A stretch of 64,000 nt of DNA from Aromatoleum tolulyticum (GTDB lineage Bacteria > Pseudomonadota > Gammaproteobacteria > Burkholderiales > Rhodocyclaceae). A program made the translations under genes and the position numbers. Positions 38,684 through 48,197 of this stretch are shown here, piece after piece (the stretch's first letter is position 1; every line of letters starts with the position of its first letter). The notes beneath the pieces were generated by a model. The model was not told where the DNA came from. It was given only the letters and a program-made list of their open reading frames with translations, and made no database searches. The DNA lies in assembly GCF_900156155.1 (NCBI RefSeq), contig NZ_FTMD01000003.1, forward strand, positions 310,001 through 374,000. The letters run 5' to 3'.

Positions 38684-39634
38684 TCAGCGCGTGAGCTCGG
38701 CGGTCAGCTTCTTCAGGTCCAGCGTGCGGGCGCGCTCGGCGATTTCCGGCGCATAGCGCTGCTGCAGCCCCTTGGCATTGTCGAAGATCTGGCCGAAGGC
38801 GGCCTTGAGCGCCGTCCCGTCGAGGCGCCGCCCGTCCGCGTAGTAGCGCTTCGCGACGTGTCCCAGTGCATAGGTCGTCGCGAACGAAAAGGCCGATCCG
38901 GTGGCCTCGCTGCCTATCGTGCGCCCGACGCGGCCGAGGACCTTGCCCAGCAGGCCGCCGACGAGCTTGCGGCCGAACTGCTCGACGTACTGCGAGGTGA
39001 GGCCGACACCGACCGTCGCGAGGAAATCGGTGATGTGGCCGCGGTCGAGTTCGAAGCCGTGGGCCTTGCCGACGCGATACACGAGGCGCGTCTGCAGCGG
39101 AATGATCGCCATCGAAGCGAGCGACTCGGGCAGCAGTTCGAGCGCACCGTTGAGGATCGCCGCATTCAGGATCATCTTGTCCAGCTCGGCCTGATCGGGC
39201 CCGGCAGGCGCCACCGGCGACGGGACTGACGGCATCTCCGGCAGGGGCTTGTCGACCGGCGCCCCGGCGAGCGCGTCGGCCTGGTTCACGATCGCGGCCG
39301 CGTCGCTGCGGCCGAGTTGCAGCAGGGCGCCGAGGCGCTCCAGGAAGGCCGTCTCGCCGGCATTGTGTACGCCGTCGGCATCGCACACGCCGACCGCCAT
39401 CTCGAAGGCGAGCTGGCGCAGCTCGGGCGCATCCAGCCCGGTGACGGCCTGCTCGAGCGTCACGCGCTTCAGCAGCACGTCCTGGTACAGCGACATGACG
39501 TCGACGCCGGCACCGGCCGACAGCGACTCCGCCGTGCGCCGCACGTGGTCGCGCTCACGCGGGTCGTTGTGGCCGTCGGCGAAGGCCGCCATCAGGCAGA
39601 CGGAGATCAGGGAGCGGTTCTGTTCGTGAGTCAT
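38684..39634 (-). CDS. TerB-like / DUF697-type protein
   Basis: 316 residues. The N-terminal part (1-115) resembles a TerB-like helical domain ('SLISVCLMAAFADGHNDPRERDHV', 'CDADGVHNAGETAFLERLG'). The C-terminal part (about 150-300) has a DUF697-like region with amphipathic or membrane-associated helices ('IPLQTRLVYRVGKAHGFELDRGHITDFLATVG'). This mix is found in Proteobacteria but has no known activity. It is monocistronic between two converging or diverging two-component systems. Confidence 0.72.
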   Translation of the reverse strand: MTHEQNRSLISVCLMAAFADGHNDPRERDHVRRTAESLSAGAGVDVMSLYQDVLLKRVTLEQAVTGLDAPELRQLAFEMAVGVCDADGVHNAGETAFLERLGALLQLGRSDAAAIVNQADALAGAPVDKPLPEMPSVPSPVAPAGPDQAELDKMILNAAILNGALELLPESLASMAIIPLQTRLVYRVGKAHGFELDRGHITDFLATVGVGLTSQYVEQFGRKLVGGLLGKVLGRVGRTIGSEATGSAFSFATTYALGHVAKRYYADGRRLDGTALKAAFGQIFDNAKGLQQRYAPEIAERARTLDLKKLTAELTR

Positions 39635-39689
39635 CGTTTCTCTTCTCGCAACAACAATAGGGTTTCAGTTGGGGGCCGACCGGACGATC

Positions 39690-41044
39690 TCACGCGGCGG
39701 GCAGGAACAGCGCGGCACGCAGCCCGCCAGCCGGCGCCTGCCCCAGTTCGATGCGCCCGCCATAGAGCTGGGCGAGGTCGCGCACGATGCCGAGGCCGAG
39801 GCCGGAACCGGGCATCTCCTCGTCGGCACGCGCGCCGCGGGCGAACATCGCCTCGCGCGCGTCGGCCGGCAGGCCGGGACCGTCGTCGTCGATGACGATC
39901 GCGACTTCGCCTTCGCGCACCGCGACGCTCACGCCCACCTCGCGGCGCGCCCACTTGCACGCGTTGTCGATGAGATTGCCGAGCATTTCCTGCAGATCCT
40001 GCTCCTCGCCGCGGAAGGCCGCATCGTCGGGAATCGCTTCGATCGCGAAATGCAGATTGCGTTCCGCATGCACGCGCCGCATCACCCGCACCAGCCCCTC
40101 GACGGCCGGCCGCAGCGCGCTGCGCAGCCCCGGCACCTGCGTCGCCGCAGCGGCACGCGCACGCGCGAGGTGGTAATCGACCTGGCGCTGGGCCGTCGCG
40201 ACCTGCTCGGCGACGAGGCGTGCGAGGGGCCCCTCCTCGCGCAGCGCGGCATTGCCCAGCACCGCGAGCGGCGTCTTGATCGCGTGCGCGAGATTGCCGG
40301 CCTGCGTGCGTGCGCGCTCGACGACCTCGGCATCGTGCTGCAGCACCGCGTTGAGCTCGTCCACCAGCGGCCGGACCTCGTTCGGGAAGGCTCCCTCGAG
40401 CCGCCGGCTGCGGCCGTCGCGCACCTCGGCAAGCTGCTCGCGCAGACGCTTCAGCGGGGCGAGGCCCACCGACACCTGCAGCAGCACCGCGGCGATCACG
40501 CCGGCCGCGAGCACGCCCAGCGCGATCACGAGCAGCCCGACGAACTCGCGTACCGGACTCGTCATGCCACGCTCGTCGGCGGCGACGATCAGCCGCAATG
40601 GCTGCGCGACGACTTCCTCCGGCTGCACGATGCGTTCCATCATCACCAGGCGTTCGCGATCCGGCCCGTCGATGCGATGCACGTGCACCTCGCCGTCACG
40701 CGGTCCGTCGGCCGGAACGGCGAGCGTCACATCCCACAGCGAGCGCGAGCGCAGCACGCCGCGGGCGGCGTCCCCGCCCTCGCGGTCCACCTGCCAATAC
40801 AGGCCGGACAGGGGTCTGCGCAGGCGCGGGTCGCTCAGGTCGGTGCGCAGGGCCAAGCCCGCGTCGGGAGTGAGTTCGATGCTCGCCGTGAGCTGGTCGA
40901 GGTGGATGCGCAGTTCCGCCTCGAAGCGCTCTTCCACGTGGCGGCGGAAGAGATCCCCGAGCACGCAGCCGGTGACGGTCAGCGTCCCCAGGATCCACAC
41001 CAGGCTGCCGGCCAGCAGCCGCGCACGCAGCGAGTTCCGTCCGC

Positions 41045-41048
<4 letters not shown>
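39690..41048 (-). CDS. PhoQ-like sensor histidine kinase
   Basis: 452 residues. Two membrane helices (about 9-30 and 165-190) enclose a periplasmic domain of about 130 residues. The phosphorylation box 'NLAHAIKTPLAVL' (H255) is of the PhoQ type rather than the common HELRTPL. 'GNLIDNACKWARREV' and 'GSGLGLGIVRDLAQLYGG' are the ATP-binding boxes. The ATG at 41048 overlaps the regulator stop; an ATG at 41057 is also possible. With the adjacent regulator and PepSY protein it forms a sensory module next to cytochrome genes. Confidence 0.9.
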
Positions 41049-41706
<658 letters not shown>

Positions 41707-41707
<1 letters not shown>

Positions 41708-42042
41708 CAGCGCTTCCCTCCATTGTCACCGCGCGAGCGGACGCCGAGCACGGTGCCGTCGCGCGCATCGACGTCCAGCCGCACGAGCGCGCCGCCGCTG
41801 CGCAGCAGGCGGATCTCGTAGATCCAGCGCCCGTGCTCGCGTTCGAGCTCGACCTCGACGACTTTCCCCGGATGTTCGCGCTCGACCTTGTCGAGGATCG
41901 TGCGCAGCGGCAGCACCTCCCCGCGCTCGAGGGCCGCACGCGCGCGGTCGTGATCGTGGTCGTCACCGCCGGCCGCGACCGGACCGATCGACAAGGCTGC
42001 AACGACCATCCCCACGACAGCCGATGTCACAAGCGTGCGCAT
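41707..42042 (-). CDS. PepSY-domain periplasmic protein
   Basis: 111 residues. A signal peptide (1-24, ending 'GPVAAG') is followed by a His/Asp cluster 'DDHDHDRARAAL' and a PepSY domain: 'PLRTILDKVEREHPGKVVEVELEREHGRWIYEIRLL'. It is the first gene of the PepSY-regulator-kinase operon. The HDHD cluster could bind metal. A modulatory role toward the kinase sensor is inference. Confidence 0.87.
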
Positions 42043-42112
42043 CGAAACCTCCCTTCCCTGCCGCGCGCACCGTGCGCGCTGCTTTCCGGTTTCCGTTGTA
42101 AGGCGGCCGGAG

Positions 42113-42128
42113 TGAACCGCAGCTGAAC
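42113..42128. promoter_or_regulatory. TGAAC direct repeat, candidate response-regulator site
   Basis: TGAAC occurs at 42113-42117 and 42124-42128, an 11-base spacing (start to start), which is typical of OmpR/PhoB-family binding sites. It lies in the 202-base divergent region between the PepSY operon and the cytochrome operon, so one site could serve both. Confidence 0.45.
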
Positions 42129-42244
42129 GCCGTCTTCACCGTGCGTTCAGGCTCCGCCGCGCAAAGTACGTCCTGCAGCCAGAGCCGACACTCCGGCGAT
42201 CCGATTCCAAAGACATTGTTCCACCATCAGCACAAGGAGCAAAC

Positions 42245-42658
42245 ATGAAAAGCCACCCCCTGCGGATGTTCCTGGCCGGCGCCGCCTTGCTCGCGAGCGG
42301 ATTCGCCAGTGCCGAAACACCCGCCGACTTCCTCGCCCGCTACCAGACCGAGGCGCGGCAATCCACACCGGGCTTCAGCGCCTCAGCCGAACGCGGCGAA
42401 AAGTTCTTCACCGCCACGCACGGCGGCGAGTGGAGCTGCTCCACCTGCCACACCAGGAATCCCGCCGCACGCGGCAAGCACGCCAGCACAGGCAAGGCGA
42501 TCGAGCCGATGGCGCCAGCAGCCAATCCCGAGCGCCTTGCCAGCACCCGCTCGGTCGAAAAATGGTTCGGGCGCAACTGCAAGGACGTGCTCGGCCGCAC
42601 CTGCACGCCCGCCGAGAAGGCCGACGTCGTCGCCTGGCTGATGAATTCCCCCCGCTGA
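42245..42658 (+). CDS. DUF1924 c-type cytochrome-like protein
   Basis: 137 residues. Signal peptide 1-23 ('GFASAE'), then a DUF1924 domain with one haem site C65-S-T-C-H69 and a later 'GRNCKDVLGRTCTPAEKADVVAWLM' containing a further cysteine pair. It is probably a periplasmic monohaem cytochrome c that hands electrons along the chain encoded with the next two genes. AAGGAG lies 7 bases before the ATG. Confidence 0.88.
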   Translation: MKSHPLRMFLAGAALLASGFASAETPADFLARYQTEARQSTPGFSASAERGEKFFTATHGGEWSCSTCHTRNPAARGKHASTGKAIEPMAPAANPERLASTRSVEKWFGRNCKDVLGRTCTPAEKADVVAWLMNSPR

Positions 42659-42678
42659 CCCACACGGAGCTCCACGAC

Positions 42679-43194
42679 ATGACCGCCACCTTCCCCGCCC
42701 GCGCCCTGCGCGCACTCGCCCTGGTCGTCACCGCCGGCACAGCAGGCCTCGCGTTCGCCGACGACGACGAAGACAAGCGCCTGAACATCAATCACCCCAC
42801 GTATCGCAGCGAATGCGGCAGCTGCCACATCGCCTTCCCGCCCGCGCTGCTGGGCGCCGAGTCCTGGCGCGCGATGATGGCCGGGCTCGACAAGCACTTC
42901 GGCTCGGACGCAAGCCTCGACGCCGAAACGTCGGCCGTAATCACGAAGTTCCTCGTCGCCAACGCCGCGCGGCGCGACACCGCCGGCAACGACGGCCGCC
43001 CGCAGCTGCGCATCAGCGACACCCCCTGGTTCCGCAAGGAACACCGCGACGGCCACGACGGCATCACGCCCGGGATCTTCCGCAGCGAGGCCGTCAAGAG
43101 CGCAGCCAACTGTGCCGCCTGCCACCGCAACGCCGCCGAGGGCGACTTCAGCGAACGCGACATCCGCATCCCGAAAAACGGAGCACGCTCATGA
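42679..43194 (+). CDS. Periplasmic dihaem cytochrome c
   Basis: 171 residues. Signal peptide of about 27 residues, then two CXXCH haem sites, C46-G-S-C-H50 and C145-A-A-C-H149. The region between ('LLGAESWRAMMAGLDKHFG') matches a dihaem cytochrome family usually encoded next to DUF1924 and cytochrome b561. ATG at 42679 has CGGAG upstream. Its stop overlaps the cytochrome b start (ATGA). Confidence 0.88.
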   Translation: MTATFPARALRALALVVTAGTAGLAFADDDEDKRLNINHPTYRSECGSCHIAFPPALLGAESWRAMMAGLDKHFGSDASLDAETSAVITKFLVANAARRDTAGNDGRPQLRISDTPWFRKEHRDGHDGITPGIFRSEAVKSAANCAACHRNAAEGDFSERDIRIPKNGARS

Positions 43195-43928
43195 ACACCA
43201 GCATCGCCTCCTCGAGCGCCGCAGGCGGAGCCTCCCGGGCCGCCGGCACGGCCGCCGCCGTGCGCGTGTGGGACGTCCCGACGCGCGTCTTCCACTGGAG
43301 TTTCGCGCTGTGCTTCGCGGGCGCCTGGCTCACATCCGACTCGGAACGGCTGCGCGACCTGCACGTGATGCTCGGCTACACCTTCGCCGGGCTCGCCGTG
43401 TTCCGCCTGCTGTGGGGCCTGATCGGCACCCGCTACGCCCGCTTCGCGAGCTTCATCTATTCCCCGCGCGAACTCGTGTCCTACCTGAAATCGCTGCTGG
43501 CGATGAAACCCCGGCACTACCTCGGTCACAATCCCGCCGGCGCTGTCGCGATCTTCGCGATGCTGGGGCTGGGCGCGCTGATCGCCCTGAGCGGCTTCGC
43601 GACCTATCAGGACATCGGCGGCGAATGGCTCGAGGAACTGCACGAAGGGGCCGCCAGCGCCATGCTCGCGATCGTCTTCGTGCATGTCGCCGGAGTCCTC
43701 GTCAGCAGCCTGCTGCACCGCGAGAACCTCGCCCGCGCGATGCTCACCGGCCGCAAGTCCGGCGCACCCACCGAGGGCATCCGCCACGCGCACCGCTTCG
43801 CCGGCGCCGCGCTCCTCGTCGCGGTGCTGGGCTTCTGGTTCGCCTACCAGAGCGGCGCGGCCGACGCGTGGCTACCGCAGCCGACCACGACCGCCGACGC
43901 GCGGGACCGGCACCACGACGACGATTAG
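43191..43928 (+). CDS. Cytochrome b561-type membrane protein
   Basis: 245 residues. After an Ala/Ser-rich N-terminus come four membrane helices with histidines suited to haem b: 'VFHWSFALCFAGAWLTS', 'DLHVMLGYTFAGLAVFRLLWG', 'ALIALSGFATY', and 'MLAIVFVHVAGVLVSSLLH'. It probably passes electrons between the quinone pool and the two c-type cytochromes. The C-terminus is His/Asp-rich ('DARDRHHDDD'). A strong hairpin follows. Confidence 0.9.
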   Translation: MNTSIASSSAAGGASRAAGTAAAVRVWDVPTRVFHWSFALCFAGAWLTSDSERLRDLHVMLGYTFAGLAVFRLLWGLIGTRYARFASFIYSPRELVSYLKSLLAMKPRHYLGHNPAGAVAIFAMLGLGALIALSGFATYQDIGGEWLEELHEGAASAMLAIVFVHVAGVLVSSLLHRENLARAMLTGRKSGAPTEGIRHAHRFAGAALLVAVLGFWFAYQSGAADAWLPQPTTTADARDRHHDDD

Positions 43929-43954
43929 GCGGGCATCGCGCCTTATCGTGCGCA

Positions 43955-43990
43955 GGCCGCTCGGGCTTCCCGGCCCGAGCGGCCTTTCGT
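43955..43990 (+). terminator. Terminator after the cytochrome operon
   Basis: A perfect 12-bp stem (43955-43966 with 43973-43984; GGCCGCTCGGGC and its complement) with a 6-base loop is followed by TTTCGT. The U-run is short, but position and stability support termination. Confidence 0.8.
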
Positions 43991-44056
43991 CCGTCCCGGC
44001 CGTCACCGATAGCCGGCGGCAATCGCTCCCATATCCGTCGCGTCGCCGCTCCATCC

Positions 44057-44086
44057 TTGCGTTCGGCCAAATCCGCGGTTTATAGT
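44057..44086 (+). promoter_or_regulatory. Candidate promoter of the leuA leader transcript
   Basis: TTGCGT (44057-44062) and TATAGT (44081-44086) are separated by 18 bases. The expected start of transcription, about seven bases after TATAGT, falls on or next to the A of the leader ORF ATG at 44094, which would make that ORF leaderless. Confidence 0.55.
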
Positions 44087-44093
44087 CGTGCGC

Positions 44094-44186
44094 ATGAACT
44101 CCGTCAGCGACCACCACCTCCTGTCGCTACGCCTTCTCCCGGCGGGCCTGCTGCTGCTCGGCCCGCTGCTGCGCCCCGCGCGCTAA
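44094..44186 (+). CDS. Leucine-rich leader peptide upstream of leuA (candidate attenuator)
   Basis: A 30-codon [23 protein letters not shown] followed by [10 protein letters not shown], contains 11 leucines, including a run of four (LLLL). The leucine codons include CTA and CTT, which are rare in this GC-rich genome. It ends 97 bases before leuA on the same strand. Leu-rich peptides in this position in enterobacteria sense leucyl-tRNA by ribosome stalling. A hairpin GCGGGCC/GGCCCGC sits inside the ORF, but I see no classic U-tailed terminator downstream, so the mechanism is unclear. Assignment is from composition and position only. Confidence 0.65.
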   Translation: MNSVSDHHLLSLRLLPAGLLLLGPLLRPAR

Positions 44187-44283
44187 ATATACCCACCCAC
44201 CTCGTGTTGCCCGACTTCCGCCAGCGTCCCAGCGCCGGCCGCTTGTCATATCCGGTTTTCCACCATTCCAGCAGGAGCCGACG

Positions 44284-45819
44284 ATGAAAGACCAGTTGAT
44301 CATTTTCGATACCACCTTGCGCGACGGCGAACAAAGCCCGGGTGCCTCGATGACGCAGGAAGAGAAGCTGCGCATCGCCCGCCAACTCGAACGCATGCGC
44401 GTCGACGTGATCGAGGCAGGCTTCCCCGCGGCCTCCAACGGCGACTTCGAATCGGTCCGCGCGATCGCCGAGACGATCAAGGAATCGACCGTGTGCGCGC
44501 TCGCCCGCGCCAACGAGAACGACATCCGGCGCTCCGGCGAAGCGATCCGCCCCGCCGCGCGCGGCCGCATCCATACCTTCATCGCGACCAGCCCGATCCA
44601 CATGGAGAAGAAGCTGCGCATGACGCCCGATCAGGTCGTCGAGCAGGCGGTGAAGGCGATCGGCTGGGCCAAGGAATACACCGACGACATCGAATTCTCC
44701 GCCGAGGACGCCGGCCGCTCCGAGATCGACTTCCTCGTGCGCATCTTCACCGCGGTCATCGAGGCCGGCGCGAAGACGATCAACGTCCCCGACACGGTCG
44801 GCTACAACGTGCCGACGCAGTACGCGAACACCCTCCGCACCCTGATCGAGCGCGTGCCCAACTCCGACAAGGTGATCTGGTCCGTGCACTGCCACAACGA
44901 CCTCGGCCTCGCGGTCGCCAACTCATTGGCCGCGGTGCTGGCCGGCGCACGCCAGGTCGAATGCACGATCAACGGCCTCGGCGAGCGTGCCGGCAACGCC
45001 GCGCTCGAGGAAATCGTCATGGCCGTGCGCACCCGCCAGGACGTCTTCCCCTGCGACACGCTCATCGACACGACGCAGATCGTGCCCGCCTCGAAACTCG
45101 TGTCCGGCGTCACCGGCTTCCCGGTCCAGCCCAACAAGGCCATCGTCGGCGCCAACGCGTTTTCGCACGAATCCGGCATCCACCAGGACGGCGTGCTCAA
45201 GCACCGCGAGACCTACGAGATCATGCGCGCAGAGGACGTGGGCTGGGGCGCCAACAAGCTCGTACTCGGCAAGCACTCGGGCCGCAACGCCTTCCGCAGC
45301 CGCCTGCAGGAGATCGGCATCGTCGTCGCGTCCGAGGATCAGCTGAACCACGCCTTCGCGCGCTTCAAGGAGCTCGCCGACAAGAAGCACGAGATCTTCG
45401 ACGAGGATCTCAACGCACTCATGAGCGACGAGGGCGTCACGCCCGAACACGAGCACTTCCGCCTGCTCGCCTCGCGCTTTCACTCGGAGACCGGCGAAAC
45501 CCCGCAGGCCGAACTCACGATCGCCGTCGGCGGCAAGGAAACCCGCACCAGTGCGCAGGGATCGGGCCCCGTGGATGCCGCCTTCAAGGCGATCGAGGCG
45601 GTCGCAAAGAGCGGCACCGAGCTGCTGCTGTACTCCGTGAACGCGATCACCACCGGCACCGACGCGCAGGGCGAAGTGACCGTGCGCCTGTCGCAGGACG
45701 GCAAGATCGTGAACGGCCAGGGCGCCGATACCGACATCATCGTCGCGTCGGCGAAAGCCTACCTCAATGCGCTGAACAAGCTGCACGGCAAGCTCGAGAA
45801 GCTGAACCCGCAGCTCTGA
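44284..45819 (+). CDS. leuA: 2-isopropylmalate synthase
   Basis: 511 residues. The catalytic HMGL-like barrel has '[18 protein letters not shown]', metal ligands in '[14 protein letters not shown]', and '[15 protein letters not shown]'; the C-terminal allosteric domain (about 390-505) binds leucine. It condenses acetyl-CoA and ketoisovalerate, the first step of leucine synthesis. A ribosome site AGGAG precedes the ATG. The Leu-rich leader ORF upstream suggests control by leucine supply. The 355-base gap upstream holds the cytochrome terminator, a promoter and that leader. Confidence 0.96.
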   Translation: MKDQLIIFDTTLRDGEQSPGASMTQEEKLRIARQLERMRVDVIEAGFPAASNGDFESVRAIAETIKESTVCALARANENDIRRSGEAIRPAARGRIHTFIATSPIHMEKKLRMTPDQVVEQAVKAIGWAKEYTDDIEFSAEDAGRSEIDFLVRIFTAVIEAGAKTINVPDTVGYNVPTQYANTLRTLIERVPNSDKVIWSVHCHNDLGLAVANSLAAVLAGARQVECTINGLGERAGNAALEEIVMAVRTRQDVFPCDTLIDTTQIVPASKLVSGVTGFPVQPNKAIVGANAFSHESGIHQDGVLKHRETYEIMRAEDVGWGANKLVLGKHSGRNAFRSRLQEIGIVVASEDQLNHAFARFKELADKKHEIFDEDLNALMSDEGVTPEHEHFRLLASRFHSETGETPQAELTIAVGGKETRTSAQGSGPVDAAFKAIEAVAKSGTELLLYSVNAITTGTDAQGEVTVRLSQDGKIVNGQGADTDIIVASAKAYLNALNKLHGKLEKLNPQL

Positions 45820-45840
45820 CCCGCAGCTCCGACCAGTAAC

Positions 45841-45864
45841 GGCCGCGGACAACCGTCCGCGGCC
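45841..45864. terminator. Hairpin between leuA and DUF2069
   Basis: Perfect 10-bp stem GGCCGCGGAC / GTCCGCGGCC with a 4-base AACC loop lies 21 bases after the leuA stop and 14 bases before the end of the converging DUF2069 gene. No U-run on either side, so a rho-assisted or bidirectional stop is likely. Confidence 0.6.
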
Positions 45865-45878
45865 CGCACCGGACGGGA

Positions 45879-46864
<986 letters not shown>

Positions 46865-46891
46865 TTATAGCCGCCCCTCCGGCACCGCCCC

Positions 46892-46935
46892 GGCCCCATC
46901 CACCGCATCCGCCCCATCGGCCCCATCCACCGCAT
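46892..46935 (+). repeat. 17-bp direct repeat spanning the yihY start codon
   Basis: GGCCCCATCCACCGCAT occurs at 46892-46908 and again at 46919-46935, a 27-base period; the second copy contains the ATG of the following gene. The sequence between is a related CCGCCCCATC unit. This is probably a local duplication. Confidence 0.7.
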
Positions 46936-48169
46936 GTCCGTCATGCCCCTGCATCCCGCACGCGACTTCCTGCGCCTCGTCGCGCAGCGCTTCGTCGCCA
47001 CCCGCTGCCCGCAGGTCGCCGGCAGCCTCGCCTTCACGACCCTGCTCGCGCTCGTGCCCCTCGTCACGGTCGTGATCGCCCTCTTCAGCAACTTCCCGGC
47101 ATTCTCCGAACTCGGAATTTCGCTGAAGACCTTCCTGCTGGAAAACCTGCTGCCCGACCGTGCCGGCAAGATCATCGCGACCTACGCCTTCCAGTTCTCG
47201 CAAAAGGCCGCCAAGCTCACGCTGATCGGCACCGGCGCGCTGGTCGTCACGGCACTGATGCTGCTGATGACGATAGACCGCGTGTTCAACCAGATCTGGG
47301 GCGTGCGCCGCCCGCGCCCGCTGCTCACGCGCCTGACCGTGCACTGGTCGACCCTCACGCTGGGCCCGGTCGCGCTCGGCGCCAGCGCGCTCGCCACCGG
47401 CCACCTCGTCGCCAGCTCCGTCGCACTGGCCGGCAAGGGTTCGTGGGTCGTCGAAGCCTTCTCGACGCTGGTGTCGGCCGCGCTGCTGTGCGTCGTGTTC
47501 ACTTTCCTGTACTTCGCAGTACCCAACCACAAGGTGCGCCCGAGCCATGCGCTCGCCGGCGGCACCACCGCGGCGCTGGCCTTCCTCGTGATGCAGCAGC
47601 TCTTCGCCCTCTTCCTCGCACGCATCCCGACCTACACGCTGATCTACGGCACCTTCGCGACGGTACCGATCTTCCTGCTGTGGCTCTACCTGTCGTGGGT
47701 GGTAATCCTGCTCGGGGCGATCCTGTGCGCGTCGCTGCCCGGCTTCTTCGAACGCACGCGGGTGCTCGCCCCCTTTGCCGGCGACCGCGCGTGGGCGGCG
47801 ACCACGTTGCTGACGACCCTCGCGCGCGCGCAGGCCGAAGGCCGCACCGTAGCATTCGAACCGCTCGTCGGGGCGGCCCGCCTCAACGGCGACGAAGGCG
47901 AAAGCCTGCTCGGCGAGCTGTGCGAGGCCGGCTGGGTGGCACGCACCGACGAAGGCAACTGGCTGCTCAGCCGCGACGCCGCCGGCATCGGCCTCGCCGA
48001 CGTGCTGTGCCAGCTCGCGCTGTCGCCCTCGGCGTGGCGCAAGGCCGGACGCAACGACCTGTCGCGCGATACGGCAGAACGCATCGAGAACGCACTGCGC
48101 GCCACCGACATCTCGATCGCGGCATTGGCCGCGGAGAAGGCCCAGCGTCCCGAATTGCAGGAACCTTGA
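46934..48169 (+). CDS. YihY/BrkB family inner-membrane protein
   Basis: 411 residues. The first 290 form a six-helix membrane domain with 'QVAGSLAFTTLLALVPLVTV', 'VFNQIWGVRRPRP' and 'YGTFATVPIFLLWLYLSWVVILLGA', typical of UPF0761 (YihY/BrkB). A cytosolic C-terminal domain of about 120 residues has a winged-helix look ('GEAGWVARTDEGNWLLSRD'-like region near 330). Function unknown, despite the old RNase BN name. Homologues often begin nearer 'PARDFLRLVAQR', so the start could be a few residues later. Confidence 0.87.
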   Translation: MSVMPLHPARDFLRLVAQRFVATRCPQVAGSLAFTTLLALVPLVTVVIALFSNFPAFSELGISLKTFLLENLLPDRAGKIIATYAFQFSQKAAKLTLIGTGALVVTALMLLMTIDRVFNQIWGVRRPRPLLTRLTVHWSTLTLGPVALGASALATGHLVASSVALAGKGSWVVEAFSTLVSAALLCVVFTFLYFAVPNHKVRPSHALAGGTTAALAFLVMQQLFALFLARIPTYTLIYGTFATVPIFLLWLYLSWVVILLGAILCASLPGFFERTRVLAPFAGDRAWAATTLLTTLARAQAEGRTVAFEPLVGAARLNGDEGESLLGELCEAGWVARTDEGNWLLSRDAAGIGLADVLCQLALSPSAWRKAGRNDLSRDTAERIENALRATDISIAALAAEKAQRPELQEP

Positions 48170-48197
48170 ACAACGTCCGGACCGGCTCGGGTCGCCA

